Of a stretch of 64,000 nt of DNA, positions 18,888 through 26,846 are shown piece by piece. A program made the position numbers and the translations under genes. The first letter of the stretch is position 1; each line of letters starts with the position of its first letter. Under the pieces are notes generated by a model. The model was given only the letters and a program-made list of their open reading frames with translations, did not search any database and was not told the origin of the DNA. The stretch comes from Noviluteimonas gilva (GTDB taxonomy: Bacteria; Pseudomonadota; Gammaproteobacteria; Xanthomonadales; Xanthomonadaceae): positions 554,464-618,463 of the forward strand of contig NZ_WOXT01000001.1 of assembly GCF_009740395.1 (NCBI RefSeq). The letters run 5' to 3'.

Positions 18888-19232
18888 ATGCAACTCCGCC
18901 TTACGCTCGCCACCTGCGCGATCCTCGCCCTCGCCGCGTGCTCCTCATCGCCGGCCACCGAATCGGCCTCCTCCGACGCTGCGATGCCGCCCGCCTCGGC
19001 CGCGACCACCACCCCGCCGATGATGGCGCAGACCTGCAAGGCCGATGCCGCGAAGCAATTCGTCGGCCAGGCCCAGACACCCGAAGTCCTCGAACAGGCG
19101 CGCGCCGCCGCCGGCGCGAAGACGGTGCGCCTGCTCGCGCCGGACACGATGGCCACGATGGATTTCCGCGAAGACCGTTTGAACGTGCGCACCAACGCCG
19201 ACAACATGATCGCCAGCGTCGACTGCGGCTAA
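18888..19232 (+). CDS. I78-type peptidase inhibitor lipoprotein
   Basis: A 114-residue lipoprotein. The signal sequence ends in a clean lipobox, LAAC, with Cys18 the predicted lipidated residue. A Ser/Ala/Pro-rich linker follows to about residue 48, then a compact domain with the inhibitor I78 pattern: FVGQ, VRLLAPDTMATMDFREDRLN and a C-terminal Cys-Gly. A Shine-Dalgarno CAGGAG lies 8 bases before the ATG. The fold is related to small serine-protease inhibitors, so it may protect the envelope from proteases. Its stop overlaps that of the convergent unknown gene by four bases. Confidence 0.85.
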   Translation: MQLRLTLATCAILALAACSSSPATESASSDAAMPPASAATTTPPMMAQTCKADAAKQFVGQAQTPEVLEQARAAAGAKTVRLLAPDTMATMDFREDRLNVRTNADNMIASVDCG

Positions 19233-19585
19233 CCGGGTGATCCGTCGAGGATGATCCGCGCGAGCGCGGGTTCGCCCGACTGCAGGAGTTCGACCGGCGT
19301 CTTGAGGAAGCCGGTCAACACCATCGCCTCGTTGACGCACCACTCGCGTTCTTCGTGCGTCAGCGTGCGCGTTCCCTCGACCACCGCCTGCAGGATCTCG
19401 CGCGACGGCGCGACGAGCACTTCGACATCGAGCAGCTTGCGCACGCGCTCGGTCAATTGCGCATGCAACTCCGGATGCGAGAACCGCAAGTCGCGCGCCG
19501 CGGCCTGCCATGCATAGGCCACCTGCTGCGCGGCGTGCGTGGCGGGAATGGGCACTTCGGGCGTGGCGTCGTCCCGCGGCTTCAT
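19229..19585 (-). CDS. Conserved-looking hypothetical protein (118 aa)
   Basis: The protein is not recognised. It is probably all-helical, with amphipathic stretches such as ERVRKLLDVEVLV and LTHEEREWCVNEAMVL. It has no signal peptide or transmembrane segment, so it is likely cytoplasmic. The ATG at 19585 starts a coding-like stretch; the open frame continues upstream but overlaps the next small gene. It converges on the I78 lipoprotein with a 4-base overlap of stop codons. No function can be suggested. Confidence 0.6.
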   Translation of the reverse strand: MKPRDDATPEVPIPATHAAQQVAYAWQAAARDLRFSHPELHAQLTERVRKLLDVEVLVAPSREILQAVVEGTRTLTHEEREWCVNEAMVLTGFLKTPVELLQSGEPALARIILDGSPG

Positions 19586-19628
19586 GCGGATGAGCTTAGC
19601 GGCCCCTCCGCCCCACGCTGTGACGCGC

Positions 19629-19808
19629 TCAGCGCTCCGGAGGTGCGGCCTCGTCGAACTCGGCGGCGGCCAGGGTCGGCGGCACGTAATCCTCGAGTTC
19701 GAGGTCTTTCGGCGTGCCCAGTTCTTCGTGATCGTCCAGGCGCGGCTGGTTCTGCCAGTAGCGGTTGTCGGCGATCTTCTCGATGTGGCGGTGCGGTTGC
19801 TTGTGCAC
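19629..19808 (-). CDS. Small hypothetical protein (59 aa)
   Basis: The protein is not recognised. It is very hydrophilic: a basic start (VHKQPHRHIEK) followed by an acidic, Pro-containing C-terminal half (TPKDLELEDYVPP). The GTG at 19808 is chosen because a perfect GGAGG sits 5 bases upstream; an earlier GTG at 19862 would give 77 residues but has no such site. The Shine-Dalgarno lies inside a long inverted repeat. It follows the S9 peptidase gene on the same strand and may be co-transcribed with it. Confidence 0.6.
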   Translation of the reverse strand: MHKQPHRHIEKIADNRYWQNQPRLDDHEELGTPKDLELEDYVPPTLAAAEFDEAAPPER

Positions 19809-19860
19809 GGCAACCTCCGGCGGCGGAACAGGCACCGAGCCTGTCACCGCCGGTGTTGCC
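19809..19860 (-). promoter_or_regulatory. Long hairpin covering the Shine-Dalgarno of the 59-aa gene
   Basis: On the minus-strand RNA, three blocks pair in order: 19855-19860 with 19809-19814, 19847-19853 with 19817-19823, and 19840-19844 with 19828-19832. The GGAGG (19814-19818) lies in the distal arm, mostly paired, immediately before the GTG at 19808. It could limit translation or act as a 3' end for the S9 peptidase mRNA, although no U-run follows. Confidence 0.45.
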
Positions 19861-19866
19861 ACCCTG

Positions 19867-22272
19867 TCAACGCTGCGGCTGCAGCGTCCTGTCGAACAGT
19901 TCCAGGATGCGTCGGTATTCGTCGTACCAGCTGTCGGGATGCGTGAAGCCGTGGCGCTCCAGCGGATACGGCGCGAGTTCCCACTTGTCCTTGCGAAGTT
20001 CGATCAACTTCTGCGTGAGCACGATCGAATCGCGGAAGAAGACGTTGTCGTCGATCATGCCGTGCGCGATCAGCAGGTTGTCCTGCAAACCGGCGGCGTA
20101 TTCGATCGGCGAGGACACCTTGTAGGCCTCGGGGTCGAGTTCGGGCGTGTTGAGGATGTTCGAGGTGTACTCGTGGTTGTACTGCGACCAGTCGGTCACC
20201 GGGCGCAACGCGGCGCCGGCCTTGAACACGCCCGGCTTCTTGAACAACGCCATGAACGCCATGAAGCCGCCATAGCTGCCGCCGTAGATGCCCACGCGCT
20301 CGCGATCGCCCTGCTTGTTGGCGACCATCCAGTCCAGGCCGTCCAGGTAATCCTCGAGTTCCGGCGTGCCCATGCGGCGATAGATGTCGGTGCGCCACTT
20401 GCGGCCGTAGCCTTCGGAGGCGCGGTAGTCGAGTTCCATCACGATGTAGCCGCGATCGACGAGCAGGTTATGGAACATCTGCTCGCGGAAATAATTCGGA
20501 TAACGCTCGCTGACGTTCTGCAGGTAACCGGCACCGTGCACGAACATCACGATCGGATAGTGCTTACCCGGTTCGAGTTGCTTCGGGCCGTAATACTTGC
20601 CCCAGATCGTGCCCGCGCCGTGCTTCGACGGCACCTGCACGTATTCCGGCGCGACCCACGTGCGCGCCTTGAAGGCCGGCGTGCGCGTATCGGTGAGTTC
20701 GGTCGCACCGTCGCCGTTGCGATTGACCACCGCGAGTTGCGGCGGCACGTAGCTTTCCGAATGACGCACCAGCAACTTCGATTCGTCGGGCGAAACGACG
20801 AAATCCTCGACGCCATCCAGCGCCGTCACTTCACGCACCGCGCCACCCTTGCGGTCGACTTCGCAGACTTCGTAATCGCCCGGCCACTTGCGATTGCACA
20901 GGAACAGGAAGCGATTGCCGTCGTTCGACAATTGCGGCTGCGAGGTTTCCCAGTTGCCCGAGGTGATCGCGCGCGGCGCGCCGCCGTTCTCGCTCACGTA
21001 CAGGTGCGAGTAGCCGCTCTCTTCGGAGAGGAACCACAACGCGCCGTCGGGCGCGAAACCGAAGTCGTTGAAGCCCCAGTTGATCCACGCCGGATCGGTG
21101 AGGCGATGGCGCGGCTGCAGCTTCGCATTCGCAAGATCGATCGACGCGAGCCAGCGATCCTTGTTGTCGATCGCACGCACCATCACCGCGACTTGGCGGC
21201 CGTCGTTGGCCCAGTGGATCGCGGAGGCGCCGCTGTTGTCGCCGGAGGTCAGCACCTGCACGTCGCGATTGCCCTTCAGCGCGTCCTTGCCGGCGGCCTT
21301 GCGCATCGCGGCGAGCGGATCGACCGTGATGCCGGGCAGCGCATCGAACTTCACTTCGCGCACCGAACCGTCGCCGACCTTCACCAGCCACAGTCGCTGC
21401 GGCACCGGCGCGTTGCGGCCCACGCGCGTGCGCACTTCCTCGAATTCCTCGTAACCCGATTCGGTCACGTACTTGGGCATCTTGCCTTCCTGCCCGACGT
21501 CCGCGCCTTTCGCCGTGGTGACGACGAGCAGCCAGTTGCCGTCGGGCGAGAGCGCGCTGTCGGCGATCTCGACATCCGCGCCGAGGTAGGCCGGGACCGG
21601 CGCGCGCGTCGGATCGGCGAGACGCCAGGCCTTGTCCTGCGCACGCGCGGCGTCGCGCTGCGCGCGATCGTTGCGGAGCGTGTCGATCAGACGCAGCTGG
21701 CGATCACGCAGGTCGTCGGCTTCGGGCTTGGTGTCGGGCGACTTCTCGGCGAGCGGCGTCGCGGCCTGGCGCACGCCGCCGGCGGTCGTCCAGCGATACC
21801 AATCGTTGCCCACGCGCCACGACAAACCGCCGTCGCTGCCCCACTGCGGTTGCGCTTCGTCGTCGTTGGTGCGCGTGAGTTGCTGCAATGCGCCGCTGCG
21901 CAGGTCGCGCACGAAGACGTCGCCGTTGCGCACGTAGGCCATGCGCGTGCGTTGCATGTCGTACACCGGTTCTTCGGCATCGGCCTCGGCGCGCGCGGCG
22001 CCATCGAGCATCGCGGCCGCGCCGCCCGAGATCGGCTGCACCCACGTGTCGCGGATCGTCGCGCCCGTGCGCTTGCGTTGCGTGTACGCGCGGTGGCCAT
22101 CCCACGACCACCAGGCCGACTCGATCGGCGCGCCGATCCAATCCGGATCCGCCATCGTCTGCGCGAGGGTGATCGGTGCGTTCGGATCGGTCGCGGGCGC
22201 GGCCGCGTCCTGTGCGAAAGCGGCGGGCGCGAGGAACAGCAGCAGCGCGAGGGACGCGGGCGTGGGGCGCAT
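19867..22272 (-). CDS. S9-family prolyl oligopeptidase / dipeptidyl peptidase
   Basis: An 801-residue exported serine peptidase. The signal peptide is ASLALLLFLAPAAFA, with cleavage before QDAAA. Residues of about 50-530 form a beta-propeller with repeated strand pairs such as QLSNDGNRFLFLCN, followed by an alpha/beta hydrolase domain. The nucleophile is in GIYGGSYGGFM (GxSxGG), the Asp in HGMIDDNVFF and the His in ERHGFTHPDSW. It probably cleaves proline-containing peptides in the periplasm. It lies upstream of two small unknown genes on the same strand. Confidence 0.92.
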   Translation of the reverse strand: MRPTPASLALLLFLAPAAFAQDAAAPATDPNAPITLAQTMADPDWIGAPIESAWWSWDGHRAYTQRKRTGATIRDTWVQPISGGAAAMLDGAARAEADAEEPVYDMQRTRMAYVRNGDVFVRDLRSGALQQLTRTNDDEAQPQWGSDGGLSWRVGNDWYRWTTAGGVRQAATPLAEKSPDTKPEADDLRDRQLRLIDTLRNDRAQRDAARAQDKAWRLADPTRAPVPAYLGADVEIADSALSPDGNWLLVVTTAKGADVGQEGKMPKYVTESGYEEFEEVRTRVGRNAPVPQRLWLVKVGDGSVREVKFDALPGITVDPLAAMRKAAGKDALKGNRDVQVLTSGDNSGASAIHWANDGRQVAVMVRAIDNKDRWLASIDLANAKLQPRHRLTDPAWINWGFNDFGFAPDGALWFLSEESGYSHLYVSENGGAPRAITSGNWETSQPQLSNDGNRFLFLCNRKWPGDYEVCEVDRKGGAVREVTALDGVEDFVVSPDESKLLVRHSESYVPPQLAVVNRNGDGATELTDTRTPAFKARTWVAPEYVQVPSKHGAGTIWGKYYGPKQLEPGKHYPIVMFVHGAGYLQNVSERYPNYFREQMFHNLLVDRGYIVMELDYRASEGYGRKWRTDIYRRMGTPELEDYLDGLDWMVANKQGDRERVGIYGGSYGGFMAFMALFKKPGVFKAGAALRPVTDWSQYNHEYTSNILNTPELDPEAYKVSSPIEYAAGLQDNLLIAHGMIDDNVFFRDSIVLTQKLIELRKDKWELAPYPLERHGFTHPDSWYDEYRRILELFDRTLQPQR

Positions 22273-22380
22273 GAGGGTCTGTGTGGGCGAAACGGAAGCG
22301 CGCAGGTTAACAGTCCCGGATTGACCGGCCGGGGGTCATAGGTCATGCGGAAAGGGCTGCCCCTGCCGCGGGTGAAGACC

Positions 22381-23910
22381 TCACATCCGGATCGCGGGGC
22401 GCGAGGTGGGCACGGCGCTCGGCGCCGGGGCTTCGAGGGGCGCCAGGCCATGCGCCGCCGGACCGTTGAGGCAACTGCCGTCGCGCGCATCGAAGCGCGA
22501 GCCATGGCACGGGCAATCCCAACTGCGTTCGGCGTCGTTCCAGTGCACCACGCACCCCAGGTGCGGGCATTTGGCCGAGTGCAGGTGCAACGCGTTGTCC
22601 TCGTCGCGGAAGGCGGCGATCTTGTGCAGCCCGCGTCGCAACACCGCGCCCTCGCCCGCCGGCAATTGATCGAGCCCTTCGATCTCGCCCGCGCTGACCC
22701 AATCGCTGTAATACGGCATGAAGTTGAGCGTCTCGCGCACGAATGCATCGGCCGCGCGCAAGGTGCGGCGATTCGGCGCATACAGCGCGCGCCACGGCGA
22801 ATCGCCATCGACGATCAGGTCGGCGACGATCAGGCCCGCGAGCGTGCCGTGCGTCAGGCCATTGCCTGAATCGCCCGTCGCGACGTACACGTTGTCCGCA
22901 AGCCCCGGGTTGTGGCCGAGGAAACCGAGTCCGTCGATCGGTTCGATCACCTGCCCCGACCAGCGATAGCCGACATCGAGTGCCATCGGAAAGTGGCTGC
23001 GCGCCCAGGATTCGAGCACTTCGTAGTGCACGAGCGTGGAGTCGTCCTGCCCGGTCTTGCGATCCTCGCCGCCGACGAGCAACCACGTGCCGTTACGCGC
23101 CGGCGCGATGCGCACGTAGTGATAGGGATCGAGCGTGTCCCACAACAACGCATCGGGCAGGCTGCCGGGATCCAGCCGCAACGCAACCACGTAGGTGCGA
23201 TACGCGGCCTGTTTGGTGTGGATCGTGACGCGATCGTTGAACGGCACGTTCGCGGCGACGACCACGTTCTCGCATTGCACGCGCGCGCCCGAATCGGTAG
23301 TCGCGCCGGCGTTGCCACCGCCGTCGACGTGCACGACGTGCGAATGCGTGTGGATGCGGCCGCCCATGCGCACGATCGCGCGCGCCAGGCCCGTGGTGTA
23401 GGCGAGTGCGTCGAAGCGCGCCTGTCGCGGGAATCGCAAGGCCGGGCCGAAACGTTCGAGCCCGCCCGGCGCCGAATCGAGCAGTTCGACATTCAGTCCC
23501 GCGCGGCGTGCAGCCTCGTACTCACGCTGCAACACGTCGGCATGCGGATCCCCTTCGCCACGCACCAGATATCCATCCACGCGTGCGAAGGCGCAATCGA
23601 TGCCTTCTTCCTCGCAGATGTGTTCGATCGTGTCGATCGCGATGCCATGACTGTGCGCGGCCAGGTGCGCGCCGCGTTCGCCGTGCAGGTGTTCGAGTTC
23701 GAAGTAGCGATCATCGAGCGCATCGCACAGGTGGCCGGTCGTGCGCGCGGTCTGTCCGCCGTGCAGGTCGTGTTCTTCGAGGACGATGACGTCGTGGCCC
23801 GTGCGCGCCAGGCGCCATGCGGTGGTCAGGCCGGCGATGCCGGCCCCGATGACGCAGGTCCGTGCGTGCGCGTCGGCGGTCAAAGGTGCGAAAACGGGTG
23901 TGTCGTTCAT
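22381..23910 (-). CDS. FAD-dependent oxidoreductase with C-terminal Rieske domain (YhfW-like)
   Basis: A 509-residue cytoplasmic flavoprotein. The N-terminal Rossmann motif is CVIGAGIAGLTTAWRLA, followed by a D-amino-acid-oxidase-type domain to about residue 400. A C-terminal Rieske [2Fe-2S] domain carries KCPHLGC and CPCHGSRF, the two Cys/His pairs. Length and order match Bacillus YhfW-type proteins of unknown substrate. The ATG at 23910 is used; an ATG two codons upstream (23916) is equally possible. It diverges from cydA across about 180 bases. Confidence 0.9.
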   Translation of the reverse strand: MNDTPVFAPLTADAHARTCVIGAGIAGLTTAWRLARTGHDVIVLEEHDLHGGQTARTTGHLCDALDDRYFELEHLHGERGAHLAAHSHGIAIDTIEHICEEEGIDCAFARVDGYLVRGEGDPHADVLQREYEAARRAGLNVELLDSAPGGLERFGPALRFPRQARFDALAYTTGLARAIVRMGGRIHTHSHVVHVDGGGNAGATTDSGARVQCENVVVAANVPFNDRVTIHTKQAAYRTYVVALRLDPGSLPDALLWDTLDPYHYVRIAPARNGTWLLVGGEDRKTGQDDSTLVHYEVLESWARSHFPMALDVGYRWSGQVIEPIDGLGFLGHNPGLADNVYVATGDSGNGLTHGTLAGLIVADLIVDGDSPWRALYAPNRRTLRAADAFVRETLNFMPYYSDWVSAGEIEGLDQLPAGEGAVLRRGLHKIAAFRDEDNALHLHSAKCPHLGCVVHWNDAERSWDCPCHGSRFDARDGSCLNGPAAHGLAPLEAPAPSAVPTSRPAIRM

Positions 23911-24092
23911 CGCCATCCACAGCGAACGACTGGGACCGCACGCCTGGGAAGCTCCATTTCGCATTGCGCACCTGCCTTGCGCGTCGTTGCGAGTCTGGAA
24001 CCACCGTGGTGAGCGGCCGGTGATGCAAACGCCGCTCGGCAGGCGCAGACTATGCAGCGCGGCGCCGCCCCCGCGTGCCGCGGAGCCACTGC

Positions 24093-25484
24093 GTGGATGC
24101 TCTGCTGCTCTCGCGGATCCAGTTCGGGTTCGTCATTTCGTTCCACATCCTTTTCCCTGCTTTCACCATTGGCCTCGCCAGTTGGCTCGCCTTCCTCGAA
24201 TGGCGCTGGCTGCGCACGCGCGATGGGATGTGGCTGGAGCTGTACAAGTTCTGGTTGAAGATCTTCGCCGTCAGCTTCGGCATGGGCGTGGTGAGCGGCA
24301 TCGTGATGAGTTTCCAGTTCGGCACGAACTGGGCGATCCTGAGCGAACGCGCCGGCAACATCCTCGGTCCGCTGCTCTCCTACGAGGTGCTCACCGCCTT
24401 CTTCCTGGAGGCGACGTTCCTCGGCGTGATGCTGTTCGGCATCAAGCGCGTCAAACCGTCGATGCATTTCTTCGCGACCTGCATGGTCGCGCTGGGCACG
24501 CTGATCTCGACGTTCTGGATCATCGCGGCCAACAGCTGGATGCAGACGCCGCAGGGGCATGTGATCGACGCGCAGGGCGTGTTCCAGCCCGCCAACTGGT
24601 GGGCGATCATTTTCAATCCGTCCTTCCCGTATCGCCTGCCGCACATGGTGCTCGCGGCGTTCATCACGACGTGTTTCGTGATCGGCGGCGTGTCGGCGTG
24701 GTACTTGCGGCGCGGTGTGCACGTGGAAGAAGCCAAACGGATGCTCAAGCTGGCGGTGGCCTTCGCGGCGATCGCGGTGCCGCTGCAGATCCTCGCCGGC
24801 GACCTGCACGGCCTGAACGTGCTCAAGCATCAGCCGGTGAAACTCGCGGCGATGGAAGCGCACTGGGAATCGCATCCGGGCGGGATGCCGCTGGTGCTGT
24901 TCGCGGTGCCGAACGAACGTGAAGAACGCAACGACTACGAGATCGCGGTGCCGAAGCTCGGCAGCGTGGTGCTCACCCACACCCTGACCGGTGAAGTCCA
25001 ACCGCTGAAGGCCGTGCCGCGCGAAGACCGCCCGCCGGTGAAGCCGGTGTTCTACGCCTTCCGCGTGATGGTCGGCATCGGCACCTTGATGCTGCTGCTG
25101 GCGATGGCCTCCTTGTGGCAATGGCGGCGCGGGCGCCTGTTCGATTCGCCGCTGTTGCTGCGCGGATGGAATTACATGGTGCCTTCCGGCTTCATCGCGC
25201 TGCTCGCGGGTTGGTATGTCGTGGAGATCGGGCGGCAGCCGTGGGTGGTGCATGGCGCGTTGCGCACGGCGGATGCGGTTTCGCCGACGCTCGCGGCGGC
25301 CAGCGTTTGGACCTCGCTGATCACCTTCGCCGTCGTGTACGCGATCGTGTTCGGCGCGGGCATCTGGTACCTCTTCCGCCTGGTGCAGGCCGGCCCGTCG
25401 AAACACGAGCCCGCCCCCGACACAGAGGAAGGCGACAAGACGCCCGCGCGCCCGCTGTCGGTCGGCAACAAGGAGCCCGTGTGA
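24093..25484 (+). CDS. cydA: Cytochrome bd (CIO-type) ubiquinol oxidase subunit I
   Basis: A 463-residue membrane subunit carrying the hemes and the quinol site. The N-terminal helix has FHILFPAFTIGLA (heme His), then YRLPHMVLAAF (second His) and EIGRQPWVV near the C-terminus. The loop between helices VI and VII is short, as in the cyanide-insensitive CIO/CioA group rather than E. coli CydA. A GTG at 24093 is chosen: CGGAG lies about 8 bases upstream and the next codons begin the first helix. Its TGA overlaps the cydB ATG. Confidence 0.93.
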   Translation: MDALLLSRIQFGFVISFHILFPAFTIGLASWLAFLEWRWLRTRDGMWLELYKFWLKIFAVSFGMGVVSGIVMSFQFGTNWAILSERAGNILGPLLSYEVLTAFFLEATFLGVMLFGIKRVKPSMHFFATCMVALGTLISTFWIIAANSWMQTPQGHVIDAQGVFQPANWWAIIFNPSFPYRLPHMVLAAFITTCFVIGGVSAWYLRRGVHVEEAKRMLKLAVAFAAIAVPLQILAGDLHGLNVLKHQPVKLAAMEAHWESHPGGMPLVLFAVPNEREERNDYEIAVPKLGSVVLTHTLTGEVQPLKAVPREDRPPVKPVFYAFRVMVGIGTLMLLLAMASLWQWRRGRLFDSPLLLRGWNYMVPSGFIALLAGWYVVEIGRQPWVVHGALRTADAVSPTLAAASVWTSLITFAVVYAIVFGAGIWYLFRLVQAGPSKHEPAPDTEEGDKTPARPLSVGNKEPV

Positions 25485-26491
25485 TGGAGTACTGGCTGCC
25501 CGTCGCCTGGTTCGGCGTGATCGGTTTCGGCGTGCTGATGTACGTGCTGCTCGATGGCTTCGTGCTCGGCCTGGGCATCCTGGCGCCCTTCGCCGAAGAC
25601 GAGCACCAGCTCGACCACATGATGAACACGGCCGCGCCCATCTGGGACGGCAACGAAACCTGGCTGGTGCTCGGCGGCGCGGGCCTGCTCGCGGCCTTTC
25701 CGAAGGCCTACGCGACGGTGCTCTCCGCGCTCTACCTGCCGGTGCTGCTGATGCTGATCGCGCTGGTGTTCCGCGGCGTCGCCTTCGAATTCCGCTTCAA
25801 GGCCGTGCGTGGCAAGCCGTGGTGGGGCGCGGCGTTCGCGCTCGGGTCGATGTTCGCGGCCTTCGCGCAGGGCCTGATCCTCGGGGCGATCGTCGAAGGC
25901 ATGCCGCTGCAGGAAGGCAAGTACGTCGGCGGTGCGTTCGGGTGGTTCAGCCCGTTCTCGATGCTGACGGGCGTGGCGGTGGTGTTCGGTTACGCGCTGC
26001 TCGGTTCGACCTGGCTCATCCTCAAGACCGAGGGGCGCCTGCAGCAAATCGCGCGCACGCTCACGCGGCCGCTGGTGCTGGTGGTGATCGCGTTCATGGG
26101 GCTGGTGAGTGCGTGGCTGCCCTTCCTCGACTCGCGGATCATGGATCGCTGGTTCGAGGGCGGGAATTTCTGGTGGCTCTCGCCGGTGCCGCTGCTCGCG
26201 CTGCTCAATGCGTGGTGGTTGTGGCGCGCGGTGATGCGTGAAGGGCGGGATGCCGCGCCATTCATCCTGGCGCTGTGCTTCTTCGGGCTCGGGTTCGCAG
26301 GACTGGTGCTGGGCCTGTGGCCGAACATCGTGCCGCCGTCAATGACGATCTGGGAGGCCGCTTCTTCGCCTTCGTCGCAAATGTTCGTGGGCGTGGGCCT
26401 CGTGATCCTGCTGCCGGCGATCCTCGGATACACGTACTGGTCGTACTCGGTGTTCCGCGGCAAGGTGGCGGCCGACTCGGGCTATCACTGA
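25484..26491 (+). CDS. cydB: Cytochrome bd (CIO-type) ubiquinol oxidase subunit II
   Basis: A 335-residue polytopic subunit II. The N-terminal helix is YWLPVAWFGVIGFGVLMYVL, followed by DGFVLGLGIL and the characteristic WDGNETWLVLGGAGLLAAFP. About nine hydrophobic helices are visible. The ATG overlaps the cydA stop (TGATG), so the two subunits are translationally coupled and should assemble together. No cydX-like small ORF is seen after the stop, as in other CIO operons. Confidence 0.94.
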   Translation: MEYWLPVAWFGVIGFGVLMYVLLDGFVLGLGILAPFAEDEHQLDHMMNTAAPIWDGNETWLVLGGAGLLAAFPKAYATVLSALYLPVLLMLIALVFRGVAFEFRFKAVRGKPWWGAAFALGSMFAAFAQGLILGAIVEGMPLQEGKYVGGAFGWFSPFSMLTGVAVVFGYALLGSTWLILKTEGRLQQIARTLTRPLVLVVIAFMGLVSAWLPFLDSRIMDRWFEGGNFWWLSPVPLLALLNAWWLWRAVMREGRDAAPFILALCFFGLGFAGLVLGLWPNIVPPSMTIWEAASSPSSQMFVGVGLVILLPAILGYTYWSYSVFRGKVAADSGYH

Positions 26492-26576
26492 AATCCGCGT
26501 CTTCACAACGCGAATTGCGGGTTCCGTCACAACGCCGTTTCCGACACAATCATCGCGTCCCCCGCCCAAGGCCGCG

Positions 26577-26846
26577 ATGCACGCTTTCGTCTACAAGAGC
26601 CTCCGGCAGGCCGACACCTACGTCTACCTGGCCAAGCGCGATGATTTCGCGAGCCTGCCGCCGCCGCTCGCGACCCAGCTGGGTTCGCTGCAATTCGTCC
26701 TCGAAGTCGCGTTGACGCCCGAGCGCAAACTCGCGCGCGCCGATGCGCAGGTCGTGCGCGCCAATCTCGAAGCGCGCGGCTTCCACGTGCAATTCCCGCC
26801 GACGATGCTCGATCCGATGACGGAGGACTGGGGCACCGATGCCTGA
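26577..26846 (+). CDS. YcgL domain-containing protein
   Basis: An 89-residue protein of the YcgL family. The start MHAFVYKSLRQADTYVYLA and the C-terminal GFHVQFPPT are typical. It is cytoplasmic with no motif that identifies an activity; structures of relatives show a small alpha/beta fold. The last codons overlap the ATG of the ankyrin gene by 8 bases, so the two may be translated together. It starts 85 bases after cydB. Confidence 0.85.
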   Translation: MHAFVYKSLRQADTYVYLAKRDDFASLPPPLATQLGSLQFVLEVALTPERKLARADAQVVRANLEARGFHVQFPPTMLDPMTEDWGTDA

